Part shown: one piece after another, positions 31,362 to 39,399 of the stretch
How positions within the stretch are numbered: position 1 is the first letter of the stretch
Layout of the letters: each line of letters opens with the position of its first letter
Assembly: GCA_031376425.1 (NCBI GenBank)
Contig: JANMDR010000084.1
Coordinates: forward strand, 1 to 47,598
Reading direction: 5' to 3'
Length of the DNA stretch: 47,598 nt
Source: JANMDR01 sp031376425
GTDB taxonomy: Bacteria > Pseudomonadota > Gammaproteobacteria > Burkholderiales > Usitatibacteraceae
Notes under the pieces: model-generated
The model's database searches: none
Seen by the model: only the letters and a program-made list of their open reading frames with translations
What the model was told of the DNA's origin: nothing
Position numbers and translations under genes: made by a program

Positions 31362-32537
31362 TTGAATAATGCAACATTGCAAGCCCGCAATATTGCCCTG
31401 CTGTCGTCCGCGCAGGCATTACTTTTTACCAATAACGTCACCCTTATCGCCCTGAATGGTTTAGTGGGTTATCAATTGGCGGTGGATAAATCATTTGCAA
31501 CCCTGCCTGTTACCACGCAGATTATTGGCTCGGCCTTATTTGCGCTGCCCGCATCGCACCTGATGGCGCGGATTGGGCGGCGTGCTGGATTTTTGATTGG
31601 CACGCTCTGCGGCTTTATCGGCGGCGCAATCGCCACGTTTGGCGTGTATAGCCACAGCTTGGTCATGCTCTGTTTGGGCACTTTTATTCTGGGTATTTAT
31701 GGCGCGTTTGGTCAGTTTTACCGCTTTGCGGCGGCGGATGCCGCTACGCCGGATTTTAAGGCGAAGGCGATATCCCTCGTGGTGGCTGGTGGCTTGGTGG
31801 GCGGCATTGTTGGCCCTGCTTTGGCGAAGTGGACGCGCCATTTAGCACCGACGGAATTTTTAGCATCCTACGCTTCACTGTTGGTATTTTGTGTGCTCAC
31901 GGGTTTATTGTTAAGCCAGCTACGCATACCAGATGCAAAGGCCGCAATCAATGCCGCACCGCCGCGCAATTTACGCGAAATTGCGCTGCAACCCGTGTTT
32001 GTAGTGGCGGTAATGTCCAGCGCCATCGGTTACGGCGTGATGAATTTGCTAATGACGGCAACGCCGCTGGCTATGGGCATTTGCGGCTATCCTTTCAACG
32101 ATGCGGCAAACGTAATTTCAGCCCATGTGGTGGCGATGTTTGCACCCTCATTTTTTACCGGCTCATTGATTCAACGCTTTGGTGTATTAAAAATTATGCT
32201 CGCCGGTGTGGCATTGATGGCAGTGTGCTTAGGCATTTCACTATCGGGCATCAGCGTGGCGCACTTTTGGTTTTCCTTGGTACTGCTGGGGTTAGGCTGG
32301 AATTTTATGTTTGTCGGTGGCTCCGCCTTAGTAACCGAAGCCTATCAGCCGCAAGAAAAAGCCAAAGCCCAAGGCCTGCATGATTTGCTGGTGTTTTGCA
32401 CCACCGCCACCTCATCGTTTTCGTCAGGCTTGCTGCTAAAAGCCAATGGTTGGAATATTTTGAATTACGTAGCCATGCCGTTTTTAGCCATCGTTACCAT
32501 TGCCATTGTTTGGTTGATGCTGAAGCGTGGGAAGTAA
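31362..32537 (+). CDS. MFS transporter
   Basis: 391-aa major facilitator superfamily permease with about 12 hydrophobic segments. The conserved loop 2-3 region appears as MARIGRRAGFLIG. TTG 31362 is the likely start; a nearby ATG is out of frame. It lies 78 nt after the RuBisCO-like gene in the same direction and may belong to that operon, moving a substrate or product. The cargo is not predictable. A hairpin follows at 32555-32587. Confidence 0.85.
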   Translation: MNNATLQARNIALLSSAQALLFTNNVTLIALNGLVGYQLAVDKSFATLPVTTQIIGSALFALPASHLMARIGRRAGFLIGTLCGFIGGAIATFGVYSHSLVMLCLGTFILGIYGAFGQFYRFAAADAATPDFKAKAISLVVAGGLVGGIVGPALAKWTRHLAPTEFLASYASLLVFCVLTGLLLSQLRIPDAKAAINAAPPRNLREIALQPVFVVAVMSSAIGYGVMNLLMTATPLAMGICGYPFNDAANVISAHVVAMFAPSFFTGSLIQRFGVLKIMLAGVALMAVCLGISLSGISVAHFWFSLVLLGLGWNFMFVGGSALVTEAYQPQEKAKAQGLHDLLVFCTTATSSFSSGLLLKANGWNILNYVAMPFLAIVTIAIVWLMLKRGK

Positions 32538-32554
32538 ACGGAGAAATTAAATAA

Positions 32555-32587
32555 GCTGAAGACGGCCTAAAGTAAACGGTCTTCAGC
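32555..32587. terminator. shared hairpin between convergent MFS and sensor kinase genes
   Basis: GCTGAAGAC (32555-32563) pairs with GTCTTCAGC (32579-32587) across a 15-nt loop. On the minus strand the stem is followed by a T-rich run (TTATTTAATTT), so it best serves the kinase operon. The kinase stop codon lies inside the right arm. Confidence 0.6.
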
Positions 32588-33980
32588 CCTTATTCAGCAC
32601 CAAGGTGGCGCATAGCCCACCCGACTGTGCATCGTTCAACACTAACTGCCCGCCGTGGTTTTTGCAGATGCGATCAACAATGGCAAGCCCTAGGCCGCTG
32701 CCGATAGCAACGCTGTTGCCGTGTGGCAGACGATAAAAACGCTTCACCACATTTTCCCGCTCTGTCGGTGCAATACCTGGGCCTTGATCAATTACGCTAA
32801 TGCTTAGTTTGCTTTTATCGCTTGGGTTTGCGTCGGCCATAATTTGCACGATGCTGCCGGCTGGCGAATAACGGATGGCGTTTTCAATCACATTGCGGAG
32901 TGCGGCGCTAATCTGTTGGCTGTGTTGGCTATGACCATGCATTTTTAAGCTCGCAATATCAGTCGCAATTTGAATTTTTCGATCCAGTATTTCAGCATCC
33001 AATGCCATGAGCGCCTCTTGAACTACCTGCTCCACGGTAAAAAATGCGCTGCTGTCATCACCGATATTGTGGGTAGACGACACTACATGGTGATCTGCCT
33101 TCGCGAGTGCTAGCAACTGCTCGGCAACGCGGGTGGTGCGGTCAATGCCGCCAAGCATACTGTTGAGCGCTATTTGGCGGCGTGTGGCATCCGGCTCGCG
33201 CGCGGCTACCTGCGCCTGCAGGCGCAGGGCGGCTAGGGGCGTGCGCAGTTCGTGGGCGGCATCAGCAAAAAAGCGCTGCTCGGCCGCGCGGGAAAGTTGC
33301 AGCCGATCTAAAAGCGTATTGAAAGCCCCAGTAAGCGGGGCAAGTTCAGTGGCCGTTTTGTCGATATTAAGCGGCGTTAAATCATCAGCTTGGCGCTTCA
33401 GCACTTCAGCTTGCATCTGCTTTAATGGCTTAAGGCTCCAAGTGACCACCCATGCCAAAATGGGTGCAAGCAAGAGCGAAAGCAGCAAGGTTTTTAACCC
33501 CGCTTTTAAGGCGTATAACACTGCAATTCCGCCCCATGTTTGTGCCATGCCCATCTGCACCTGCACGGCGTTGGTGACATCCCACAGGCCATAAACGCGC
33601 CAGCGCTCTCCTTGGTAGGTAACGGTGGCAAAGCCATCGAGGCTCGCAGGCGCAAATCGAGCATGTGGCGTGTTGGGGGTAACAATCAGTAGGCGATTAT
33701 CCGCCGACCACGCCTGAAAATGCAGTCCGCCAGGTCCGCCATGGGACGGCGTATCGCTAGGTTTTATTTGGAAGTTACCGCTCGCATTTAGCGTCAAAAT
33801 ATTGGTGGGTAGGGTGCGCATAACCAGCGCCGCTTCGCTCGCCAACGCACCGTCCATCATGGTGGTTTCGCCGTGCTGGCTTTCCCAGGCCGAATAGGCA
33901 ATCCACAATAGTGATAGCAACATAACAGTAAGCCACATCGTTAACAGCAAGCGCCAGCGGATTGATTTTGGGTGCTTCAT
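32583..33980 (-). CDS. sensor histidine kinase (QseC/PmrB type)
   Basis: 465 aa. One membrane helix at about 10-30, a periplasmic sensor region, and a second helix at about 155-182 precede a HAMP-like linker. The phosphoacceptor is His243 in FFADAAHELRTPLAALRLQ. The ATPase domain has NVIENAIRYSP (N box), DQGPGIAP (G1) and GSGLGLAI (G2). It phosphorylates the response regulator whose gene overlaps its start by 4 nt. The sensed signal is unknown. The partner operon divergent from the pair is a molybdenum oxidoreductase. Confidence 0.93.
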   Translation of the reverse strand: MKHPKSIRWRLLLTMWLTVMLLSLLWIAYSAWESQHGETTMMDGALASEAALVMRTLPTNILTLNASGNFQIKPSDTPSHGGPGGLHFQAWSADNRLLIVTPNTPHARFAPASLDGFATVTYQGERWRVYGLWDVTNAVQVQMGMAQTWGGIAVLYALKAGLKTLLLSLLLAPILAWVVTWSLKPLKQMQAEVLKRQADDLTPLNIDKTATELAPLTGAFNTLLDRLQLSRAAEQRFFADAAHELRTPLAALRLQAQVAAREPDATRRQIALNSMLGGIDRTTRVAEQLLALAKADHHVVSSTHNIGDDSSAFFTVEQVVQEALMALDAEILDRKIQIATDIASLKMHGHSQHSQQISAALRNVIENAIRYSPAGSIVQIMADANPSDKSKLSISVIDQGPGIAPTERENVVKRFYRLPHGNSVAIGSGLGLAIVDRICKNHGGQLVLNDAQSGGLCATLVLNKG

Positions 33981-34642
33981 CCCAGCTGCCCGCTAATAGA
34001 ATAGCCCATACCGCGAACGGTTTTAATGGTGTCCACACCAAGCTTTTTGCGCAATTGATGGATATAAACTTCCATCGTATTGCTCTCTACATCGTCTGCC
34101 CATGCGTATACGGCATCATGTAATTGCCGTTTGGAAACAATATGATTTAAGCGCTGTAGCAAGCACAGCAAAATCGCGTATTCGCGCGCGGTTAGGGCAA
34201 CAACCTTACCTTGATAAGTAACGCGCTTGGCGACGGTATCAACTTCAATATCACCAACCAGCAACACATTGTTGGCGCGACCCGCAGCGCGTCGCGTCAC
34301 AGCAATAATACGTGCGCTTAACTCGCCCAAATCAAATGGCTTTACCAAATAATCATCCGCGCCTAAATTCAAGCCTTTTACGCGGTCAGCAATTTGATCG
34401 CGGGCAGAAATAATAACCACTGGCGTTTTACGTCCACTGTTGCGCATGTGGGTGAGCACATCAAGGCCGCTCATTTTCGGCAGGCCTAAATCAAGCAATA
34501 TGGCATCGTATTCAACAAGCGCCAGTGCGTTCAGTGCGGCCTCGCCCGTGTTGACGCAATCTACGGCAAAGTTGTCTTGCAACAGCCCTGCCTGCGCGGC
34601 TTCGGCAATCATGATGTCGTCTTCAACCAGCAGTATGCGCAC
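33977..34642 (-). CDS. OmpR/PhoB-type response regulator (QseB/PmrA-like)
   Basis: 221 aa from GTG 34642 with GGGG upstream. The receiver domain has the acidic pocket VEDD, phosphoacceptor Asp51 (LLDLGLP) and Lys101 (LVKPFD). The winged-helix DNA-binding domain ends in MEVYIHQLRKKLG and TVRGMGYSI. It pairs with the histidine kinase downstream. Two PmrA-box-like sequences lie at 34687-34703 and 34720-34736, upstream of this gene and of the divergent oxidoreductase genes, which supports autoregulation and control of that operon. Confidence 0.94.
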   Translation of the reverse strand: MRILLVEDDIMIAEAAQAGLLQDNFAVDCVNTGEAALNALALVEYDAILLDLGLPKMSGLDVLTHMRNSGRKTPVVIISARDQIADRVKGLNLGADDYLVKPFDLGELSARIIAVTRRAAGRANNVLLVGDIEVDTVAKRVTYQGKVVALTAREYAILLCLLQRLNHIVSKRQLHDAVYAWADDVESNTMEVYIHQLRKKLGVDTIKTVRGMGYSISGQLG

Positions 34643-34686
34643 GCTTTCCCCGTATTTTATTTAAAATTGAATGATAGTTTGCCCAA

Positions 34687-34736
34687 CTTAAGGCAGTATT
34701 AAGATGTTATTTCTATCGCTTTAAGATTGGCTTAAT
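34687..34736 (+). promoter_or_regulatory. two PmrA/QseB-box-like direct repeats
   Basis: Site 1 is CTTAAG-GCAGT-ATTAAG (34687-34703), one base off YTTAAK-N5-YTTAAK. Site 2 is TTTAAG-ATTGG-CTTAAT (34720-34736), a full match to that consensus, which is the recognition pattern of PmrA/QseB-type regulators. The sites are 33 nt apart, about three helical turns, in the 181-nt gap between the response regulator and the oxidoreductase small subunit. Confidence 0.6.
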
Positions 34737-34823
34737 GTATTAGGGTTACTGTGATGGCAAGGAAATTTTTAGCATTTTCACACGGAAGCCATACTTAAAC
34801 CACAAGGAAGGGTAAGCCCCGCC

Positions 34824-35288
34824 ATGAATTTAACCATCAATGCCGCTCAACGCAGCGTGCCCGATGCACAAAAAGATGATGCGCTAGTATGGGTATTGCA
34901 TGACACCTTGCAAATGAACGGCACACGCTATGGCTGCGGGGCGGGCTTGTGTGGTTGCTGCACGGTACTCATTGACGGTCAAGTCAGCCGATCATGTCAA
35001 ACCAAGGCTGGCGATGTTGCAGGGCGGGCCATCACCACCATAGAGGGCTTAGCCACGGGCGATAAATTACATCCGGTGCAGCAGGCGTTTTTAGAAAACC
35101 CCCTACAATGTTGCTATTGCATGAGCGGGCATATGCTCACCGCCGTGGCCTTGCTAAACGCCAACCCTAATCCAACGGATGCGCAAATTGAAGAGGCGAT
35201 GGCAATCAACCTATGCCGCTGCGGTGGCTATAACAATATTCGCGCCAACGTAAAACGTGCTGGTGAATTAATGCGGGGGCAGGGATGA
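34824..35288 (+). CDS. (2Fe-2S)-binding subunit of a second molybdenum hydroxylase
   Basis: 154 aa, a paralogue of the 18769-19296 product. The plant-type cluster motif is CGAGLCGCC plus a later Cys. The second cluster uses CCYCMSGH and CRCGGY. An extra Cys (CGCC, CCYC) appears in each motif compared with the first set. AAGGAAGGG lies upstream of ATG 34824. It overlaps the large subunit gene by 4 nt and lies downstream of the PmrA-like boxes. Confidence 0.92.
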   Translation: MNLTINAAQRSVPDAQKDDALVWVLHDTLQMNGTRYGCGAGLCGCCTVLIDGQVSRSCQTKAGDVAGRAITTIEGLATGDKLHPVQQAFLENPLQCCYCMSGHMLTAVALLNANPNPTDAQIEEAMAINLCRCGGYNNIRANVKRAGELMRGQG

Positions 35289-37489
35289 AAACGACGGCAC
35301 TAGCATCTGAGAAAAAAAGTTCACTGTTTTGGCGACCTACGCGTCGTGGTTTTTTAATTGGCACGGGCACGATTGGCGCACTGGCCGTTGGTGCCTGCGC
35401 ATTGGTGCGGTCGCTTATCCCCTTGGTGGTGGATCAGTTTGATAGGCCCAGTACCGGCAGCGTTGACGATGCCTTAACCGCACCATTGCTTTGGTTTGCC
35501 TTAGACCAAAAACACGGCATTACCTTATACCTGCCCAAGGGCGAAATGGGGCAGGGTATTCATTCAGCCGTCGCGCAGTTAGCCGCAGAAGAACTTGAAA
35601 TTTTGCCCAGCGCCTTGCGCATTGAAATGGCGGCGTCTACACAAGCTTTTGGTAGCCTCTTTAATACCTACGGCAGCCGTTCAATGCGCACCCTATATGC
35701 GCCAACGCGTAAGGCGGCGGCAATGTTGCGCGAAATGTTGCGCATTGAAGCGGCCATGCAATTGCAGGTGGAAGGCGCGGCACTACGTTTAGCCAATGGT
35801 GTGTTTGTGGCTGAAAATGATCCAGCAAAACGATTGAGCTATCAACAAATTGTGGCTGCTAAAAAAGGTGCATGGGTTGTGCCGGAGGGCAAAATTCCGC
35901 TCAAGCCGCGTGAAAAATTTAAACTAATTGGCACTAACACGGCGCGTGTTGACACCTTAGGCAAGGTAGTTGGCAGCACACCCTATGGAATCAGTGCGCG
36001 GCTGCCAGGTATGCTGTTCGGCGCACTGGTGCGCCCACCGCGTTTGGGGGCGGTGTTGGTGTCGGTGCGCGATGATGTCGCCAAAAATATGCCCGGCGTT
36101 AAAAAGGTAGTGGTTGATCTTGCCAAGAATTTTGCTGGTGTGGTGGCCGAAACCCGCACCCAAGCCCGCAATGCGGCAGCGGCCTTGGGTGCGCAATACA
36201 CTGGTGGTTCCACCATGAGCCAAGCCGAACTTGAAAAGCTGCTCACCGCCACCATTGGCGACGGCACGGTAGTACGTTCACGCGGCAAAGCGGCAGAGTT
36301 TGATCACACAGCAATCAATGCCGCTTATCGCAGCCCCGCCGCCGCTCACGCCCACCTAGAACCGCTGACAGCGCTGGTAGATGTGCGCGCAACGTCGGTA
36401 GAGGCATGGTTGCCAACGCAAAGTGTAGCCATAGAATCTGAGGTGCTAGAGGCGGAATTTGGCGGTAAAAAAACTGTGCAGGTGCATGGCATGCAAATGG
36501 GTGGCAGCTTTGGTCGTAAAGGCTTTCAAAGCGCCGTATTAGAGGCCGCAAGACTATCAGCGGCGGTGGGTGCGCCGGTGTCGGTAGCGTGGACGCGCGA
36601 AGAAGAAATGCGCCATAGTTTCTATCGCCAGCCTGCACATATTGCCTTGCGCGGGCGCGTCAACAGCGCGGGCAAAATAGACGCTATTGAACAGGCGGTT
36701 GCCACTGCCAATACCGCCACCAGTGCCTTTGGGCCAGGCTTTGCCCAGCGGCTTTTGGCCGATACGTATAACTTAGATATTGGCGCATTTATTGGCCTAT
36801 TTAGCCCTTATGCGGTTGCCAATTACCGCGCCACAATGAAGGTAGTGCCTTTACCTATTCCTACCGGAATTTGGCGTGGGGTGGGCTTGTTACCCAATGT
36901 ATTTGCCACAGAAAGTTTTGCCGATGAGTTGGCGGTAAGCGCCAAAATTGATCCATTAAAATTTAGAATGGATAATTTGCCCGCAACCGAAGAGGGTGCG
37001 CAACTTAAAGCCGCACTTGAAATGGTGGCCGCAAAAAGTGGCTGGGCAACCCCGCCACCGCCCAACGTTGCCAGAGGTGTAGCCTGCTGCCTGAGTGGCG
37101 GCGCGGCCATCGCGATGGTGGCAGAAGTGCAGCAAATCGGGTCGCAAATTGTGCTGCGCAAATTTACCGCCGTGGTAGATGCTGGGCTTATCGTCAACCC
37201 AGTAGGTGCGGCGTTACAGGTTAAAGGCTGCATCGTAATGGGAGCCTCAAGCGCCCTGTTTGAAAAAATCACCATCAACGCCGGTGCCGTAGAGCAAGCT
37301 AATTTTGATACCTACGCAATCGCCAGGCTATCGCAAATTCCGCCGCAAATCAGCGTCCATTTCATCGACAGCCCCCGTGACCCCCAAGGCATGGGCGAAC
37401 CCGCCATCGGCCCCGTAGCCCCAGCGATTGCTAACGCTATATTTGCGCTAACGGGTAAGCGTCAGCGCGAGTTGCCGTTGATGATTTAG
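35285..37489 (+). CDS. molybdopterin-binding oxidoreductase large subunit, second copy (IorB-like)
   Basis: 734 aa. A twin-arginine signal (TRRGFLIGTGTIGALAVGA, about residues 19-37) indicates export. The molybdopterin loop GGSFGRKG and the catalytic Glu in GMGEPAIGP are present, and the C-terminus (FALTGKRQRELP) closely parallels the 19354-21537 product. The two are paralogues with different substrates or regulation. This copy has no XdhC or MocA gene beside it and may share those at 21.6-23.2 kb. Confidence 0.91.
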   Translation: MKTTALASEKKSSLFWRPTRRGFLIGTGTIGALAVGACALVRSLIPLVVDQFDRPSTGSVDDALTAPLLWFALDQKHGITLYLPKGEMGQGIHSAVAQLAAEELEILPSALRIEMAASTQAFGSLFNTYGSRSMRTLYAPTRKAAAMLREMLRIEAAMQLQVEGAALRLANGVFVAENDPAKRLSYQQIVAAKKGAWVVPEGKIPLKPREKFKLIGTNTARVDTLGKVVGSTPYGISARLPGMLFGALVRPPRLGAVLVSVRDDVAKNMPGVKKVVVDLAKNFAGVVAETRTQARNAAAALGAQYTGGSTMSQAELEKLLTATIGDGTVVRSRGKAAEFDHTAINAAYRSPAAAHAHLEPLTALVDVRATSVEAWLPTQSVAIESEVLEAEFGGKKTVQVHGMQMGGSFGRKGFQSAVLEAARLSAAVGAPVSVAWTREEEMRHSFYRQPAHIALRGRVNSAGKIDAIEQAVATANTATSAFGPGFAQRLLADTYNLDIGAFIGLFSPYAVANYRATMKVVPLPIPTGIWRGVGLLPNVFATESFADELAVSAKIDPLKFRMDNLPATEEGAQLKAALEMVAAKSGWATPPPPNVARGVACCLSGGAAIAMVAEVQQIGSQIVLRKFTAVVDAGLIVNPVGAALQVKGCIVMGASSALFEKITINAGAVEQANFDTYAIARLSQIPPQISVHFIDSPRDPQGMGEPAIGPVAPAIANAIFALTGKRQRELPLMI

Positions 37490-37571
37490 GTTGCGTTGCA
37501 GTGGCTGTGGTTTTTGTGTGAGTTGCCCACAGTAATTGTTTCGGTGGTGGGCATTACAGAATATCGAGCAG

Positions 37572-37623
37572 CCCCCTCTCCCCCTGCCCGAAGGGTATGG
37601 GAGAGAGGCTGGGAGAGAGGGGG
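37572..37623. repeat. CT-rich inverted repeat, second copy
   Basis: CCCCCTCTCCCCCTGCCCG, then GGGAGAGAGG and GGGAGAGAGGGGG. It is the same family as 105-146, with a longer loop. Confidence 0.6.
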
Positions 37624-37737
37624 CTCTGCACCGAGACACACCCACAGTAGGCATTGCAATGCTGAATGTTGCAATAGCGGGCTTTACCATCCCGTCCGCT
37701 CATTTGGCAAACTCGGCGGGGGTGCTTTTCTTTGGTT

Positions 37738-37766
37738 ACTTTCTTTTTGCACAAGCAAAAGAAAGT
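37738..37766. repeat. ACTTTCTTTTTGC hairpin
   Basis: ACTTTCTTTTTGC (37738-37750) pairs with GCAAAAGAAAGT (37755-37766) around ACAA. The preceding CTTTTCTTTGGTTACTTTC and this hairpin resemble a repeat common in Burkholderiales intergenic DNA (from memory, not searched). Confidence 0.6.
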
Positions 37767-37902
37767 GACTTGCTGGCGGCAACCCCGCCTCGGTTATGAA
37801 TGTAGCGCGCCAATTCTCATCTACTGACTTTAACAAGTACACCTTAGCACCGCCCACCAAATAGCAACCGACCGCTTGCAGTCACCGCACAAACGTGGAA
37901 TT

Positions 37903-37917
37903 ATGGTGCGCCACCAT
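37903..37917. promoter_or_regulatory. palindrome upstream of the SDR gene
   Basis: ATGGTG-CGC-CACCAT is a perfect 6-bp inverted repeat ending 21 nt before the SDR start. It could be an operator. Confidence 0.35.
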
Positions 37918-37938
37918 CAATCACGCTGAAAGCGAATC

Positions 37939-38727
37939 ATGCGAAATAACAAGTCAAAAACTGTCCTCATCACCGGCGCATCATCCGGTATTGGTCGCGC
38001 CCTCGCTGAAAATTTTGCGCAAGATGGTTATCACCTAATTTTGGCTGCGCGTAGCGTGACAAAAATGGAAGCGATTGCGGCTGATTTAGCAGCGCGCTTT
38101 AATGTGTCCGCAATCGTGATTGGTGCGGACTTAGAAACCATCAACGGCGCTAGAAATCTCCATGTGCAAGTCAAGGAGCGCGGCATTGTGCTCAGTGCTT
38201 TGGTAAACAATGCGGGCTACGGCTGCTTTGGTGAATTTAAAGATTCAGCGTTGGGTGATGAACTGGCAATGATGCAGTTGAATATGACATCATTAGTCAG
38301 CTTAACCAAGTTATTTATGCCCGACCTACTTGCTACTAAAGGCAAAATATTAAACCTTGCCTCCATCGCCGCGTTTCAACCTGGCCCCTACATGGCCGTG
38401 TACTACGCCACCAAAGCGTTTGTGCTGAGTTTTTCTGAAGCCATTGCCGAGGAGCTTGATGGCACGGGGGTTACGGTCACGGCGCTCTGTCCAGGCTTAA
38501 CGGCTTCGGGCTTTCAAGACAAAGCGGTGATGAATCAATCGGCACTCGTCAAGGGCAAAAAACTGCCCACATCAGAAGAAGTGGCGGCCTTGGGTTATCG
38601 CGCCATGCAGCGTGGGCAGCGGGTGTACGTGCCGGGGGTGCAAAATTGGTTGTTCACCCAAAGCGCGCGCTTTACGCCACGTAGCGTGATGACGGCGATG
38701 GTGAAGAAATTATCGAAGCCTGCGTAG
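37939..38727 (+). CDS. short-chain dehydrogenase/reductase
   Basis: 262-aa classical SDR. It has the NAD(P)-binding motif TGASSGIG (residues about 12-19) and NNAGYG. The catalytic Ser lies in LNLASIAAF, with Tyr and Lys in YYATK. The C-terminal part resembles the DltE/YqjQ-like subgroup, often acting on lipophilic or unknown substrates. The Arg in LAARS suggests NADPH preference. It stands alone, 83 nt before an unknown gene. Confidence 0.92.
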   Translation: MRNNKSKTVLITGASSGIGRALAENFAQDGYHLILAARSVTKMEAIAADLAARFNVSAIVIGADLETINGARNLHVQVKERGIVLSALVNNAGYGCFGEFKDSALGDELAMMQLNMTSLVSLTKLFMPDLLATKGKILNLASIAAFQPGPYMAVYYATKAFVLSFSEAIAEELDGTGVTVTALCPGLTASGFQDKAVMNQSALVKGKKLPTSEEVAALGYRAMQRGQRVYVPGVQNWLFTQSARFTPRSVMTAMVKKLSKPA

Positions 38728-38809
38728 GTGTTATTCTTAAGGCGTTGCTGCCAGAGCTACCTTGTCTAACAGCATCCTATGCACCCCCATCTACCGTTAA
38801 GGAGTTTCA

Positions 38810-39394
38810 ATGAACCCTGCCAAAGCCGCCGAATTGCTTGATGTGCTCAAAGCCGCCTGTATGCGCCAGTTTCGCTTTAATCCGCGCCGTGTTGAAGCGG
38901 GTATGCGCTACAAAGGGGTTGAAGGCACCGGCAATGCGCTAGTGCATGTGTTCCGTGATTCCCATACCCATAGTCAAATTACATTGAAGGGAACCATGGC
39001 AACCTTGCGAGAGCAACACGCTGATGCCACGCATAAAGATCATTGGAGTGATGCCGAAAAAGCGCGTTACTGCCACACCGATGCAGAAATTGATGCCGAG
39101 ATTGCCGCTAAAAAAGCGGAACTAGATTTCATAAGAGCATCCGCTTTATACCAAGACCATCGCGAGCAATTGCTCGGCCATTATAAAGATTGGCCCAGCT
39201 ATGCTGCAGGCAAACCCACCGCAAAAGAAGCGGCACGTGCGCTTTTAGCGCAATTATCAGCAGCTGAAGATCCGCGATTTACCGCCTTCGCCAGCCATCT
39301 TAAAATGACCGAGATGGAAGCCTTAACGCATGCCTTGTTAGCACCTTGCCATTTAGAAATTGAAGCACATTTGGCTAATCACAAAAAGAGTTGA
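38810..39394 (+). CDS. hypothetical protein
   Basis: 194 aa from ATG 38810 with an excellent AAGGAG ribosome binding site. It is soluble, without signal or membrane segments, and rich in Ala, Lys, Glu and His. A central charged stretch (DAEIDAEIAAKKAELDF) suggests a helical hairpin or coiled coil. I do not recognise the family. It abuts the VOC-like/cupin gene (stop and next ATG 6 nt apart), so the two are probably one operon. Confidence 0.7.
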   Translation: MNPAKAAELLDVLKAACMRQFRFNPRRVEAGMRYKGVEGTGNALVHVFRDSHTHSQITLKGTMATLREQHADATHKDHWSDAEKARYCHTDAEIDAEIAAKKAELDFIRASALYQDHREQLLGHYKDWPSYAAGKPTAKEAARALLAQLSAAEDPRFTAFASHLKMTEMEALTHALLAPCHLEIEAHLANHKKS

Positions 39395-39399
39395 TCTTG

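Larger units (their letters stand above)
37490..37938. other. 449-nt gene-free block with two dispersed repeats
   Basis: No supported gene; short open frames here run through repeats. It holds a CT-rich hairpin (37572-37623), a CTTTCTTTT-type hairpin (37738-37766), and near its right end a palindrome before the SDR gene (37903-37917). Confidence 0.6.

Noticed and set aside
31829..32383. 184-codon alternative frame inside the MFS gene
   Set aside because: It is Cys/Arg-rich without homology and is contained in a convincing transporter.
32555..32587. Possible Neisseriaceae-type DNA uptake sequence (AGGCCGTCT) in the terminator
   Set aside because: Only the first 9 bases resemble a known dialect, it occurs once, and the rest reads TCAGC rather than GAA. 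It is better explained as the terminator stem.
37496..37799. Overlapping 60-90 codon open frames after the second oxidoreductase
   Set aside because: They run through CT-rich and CTTTCTTTT repeats on both strands and encode low-complexity peptides.
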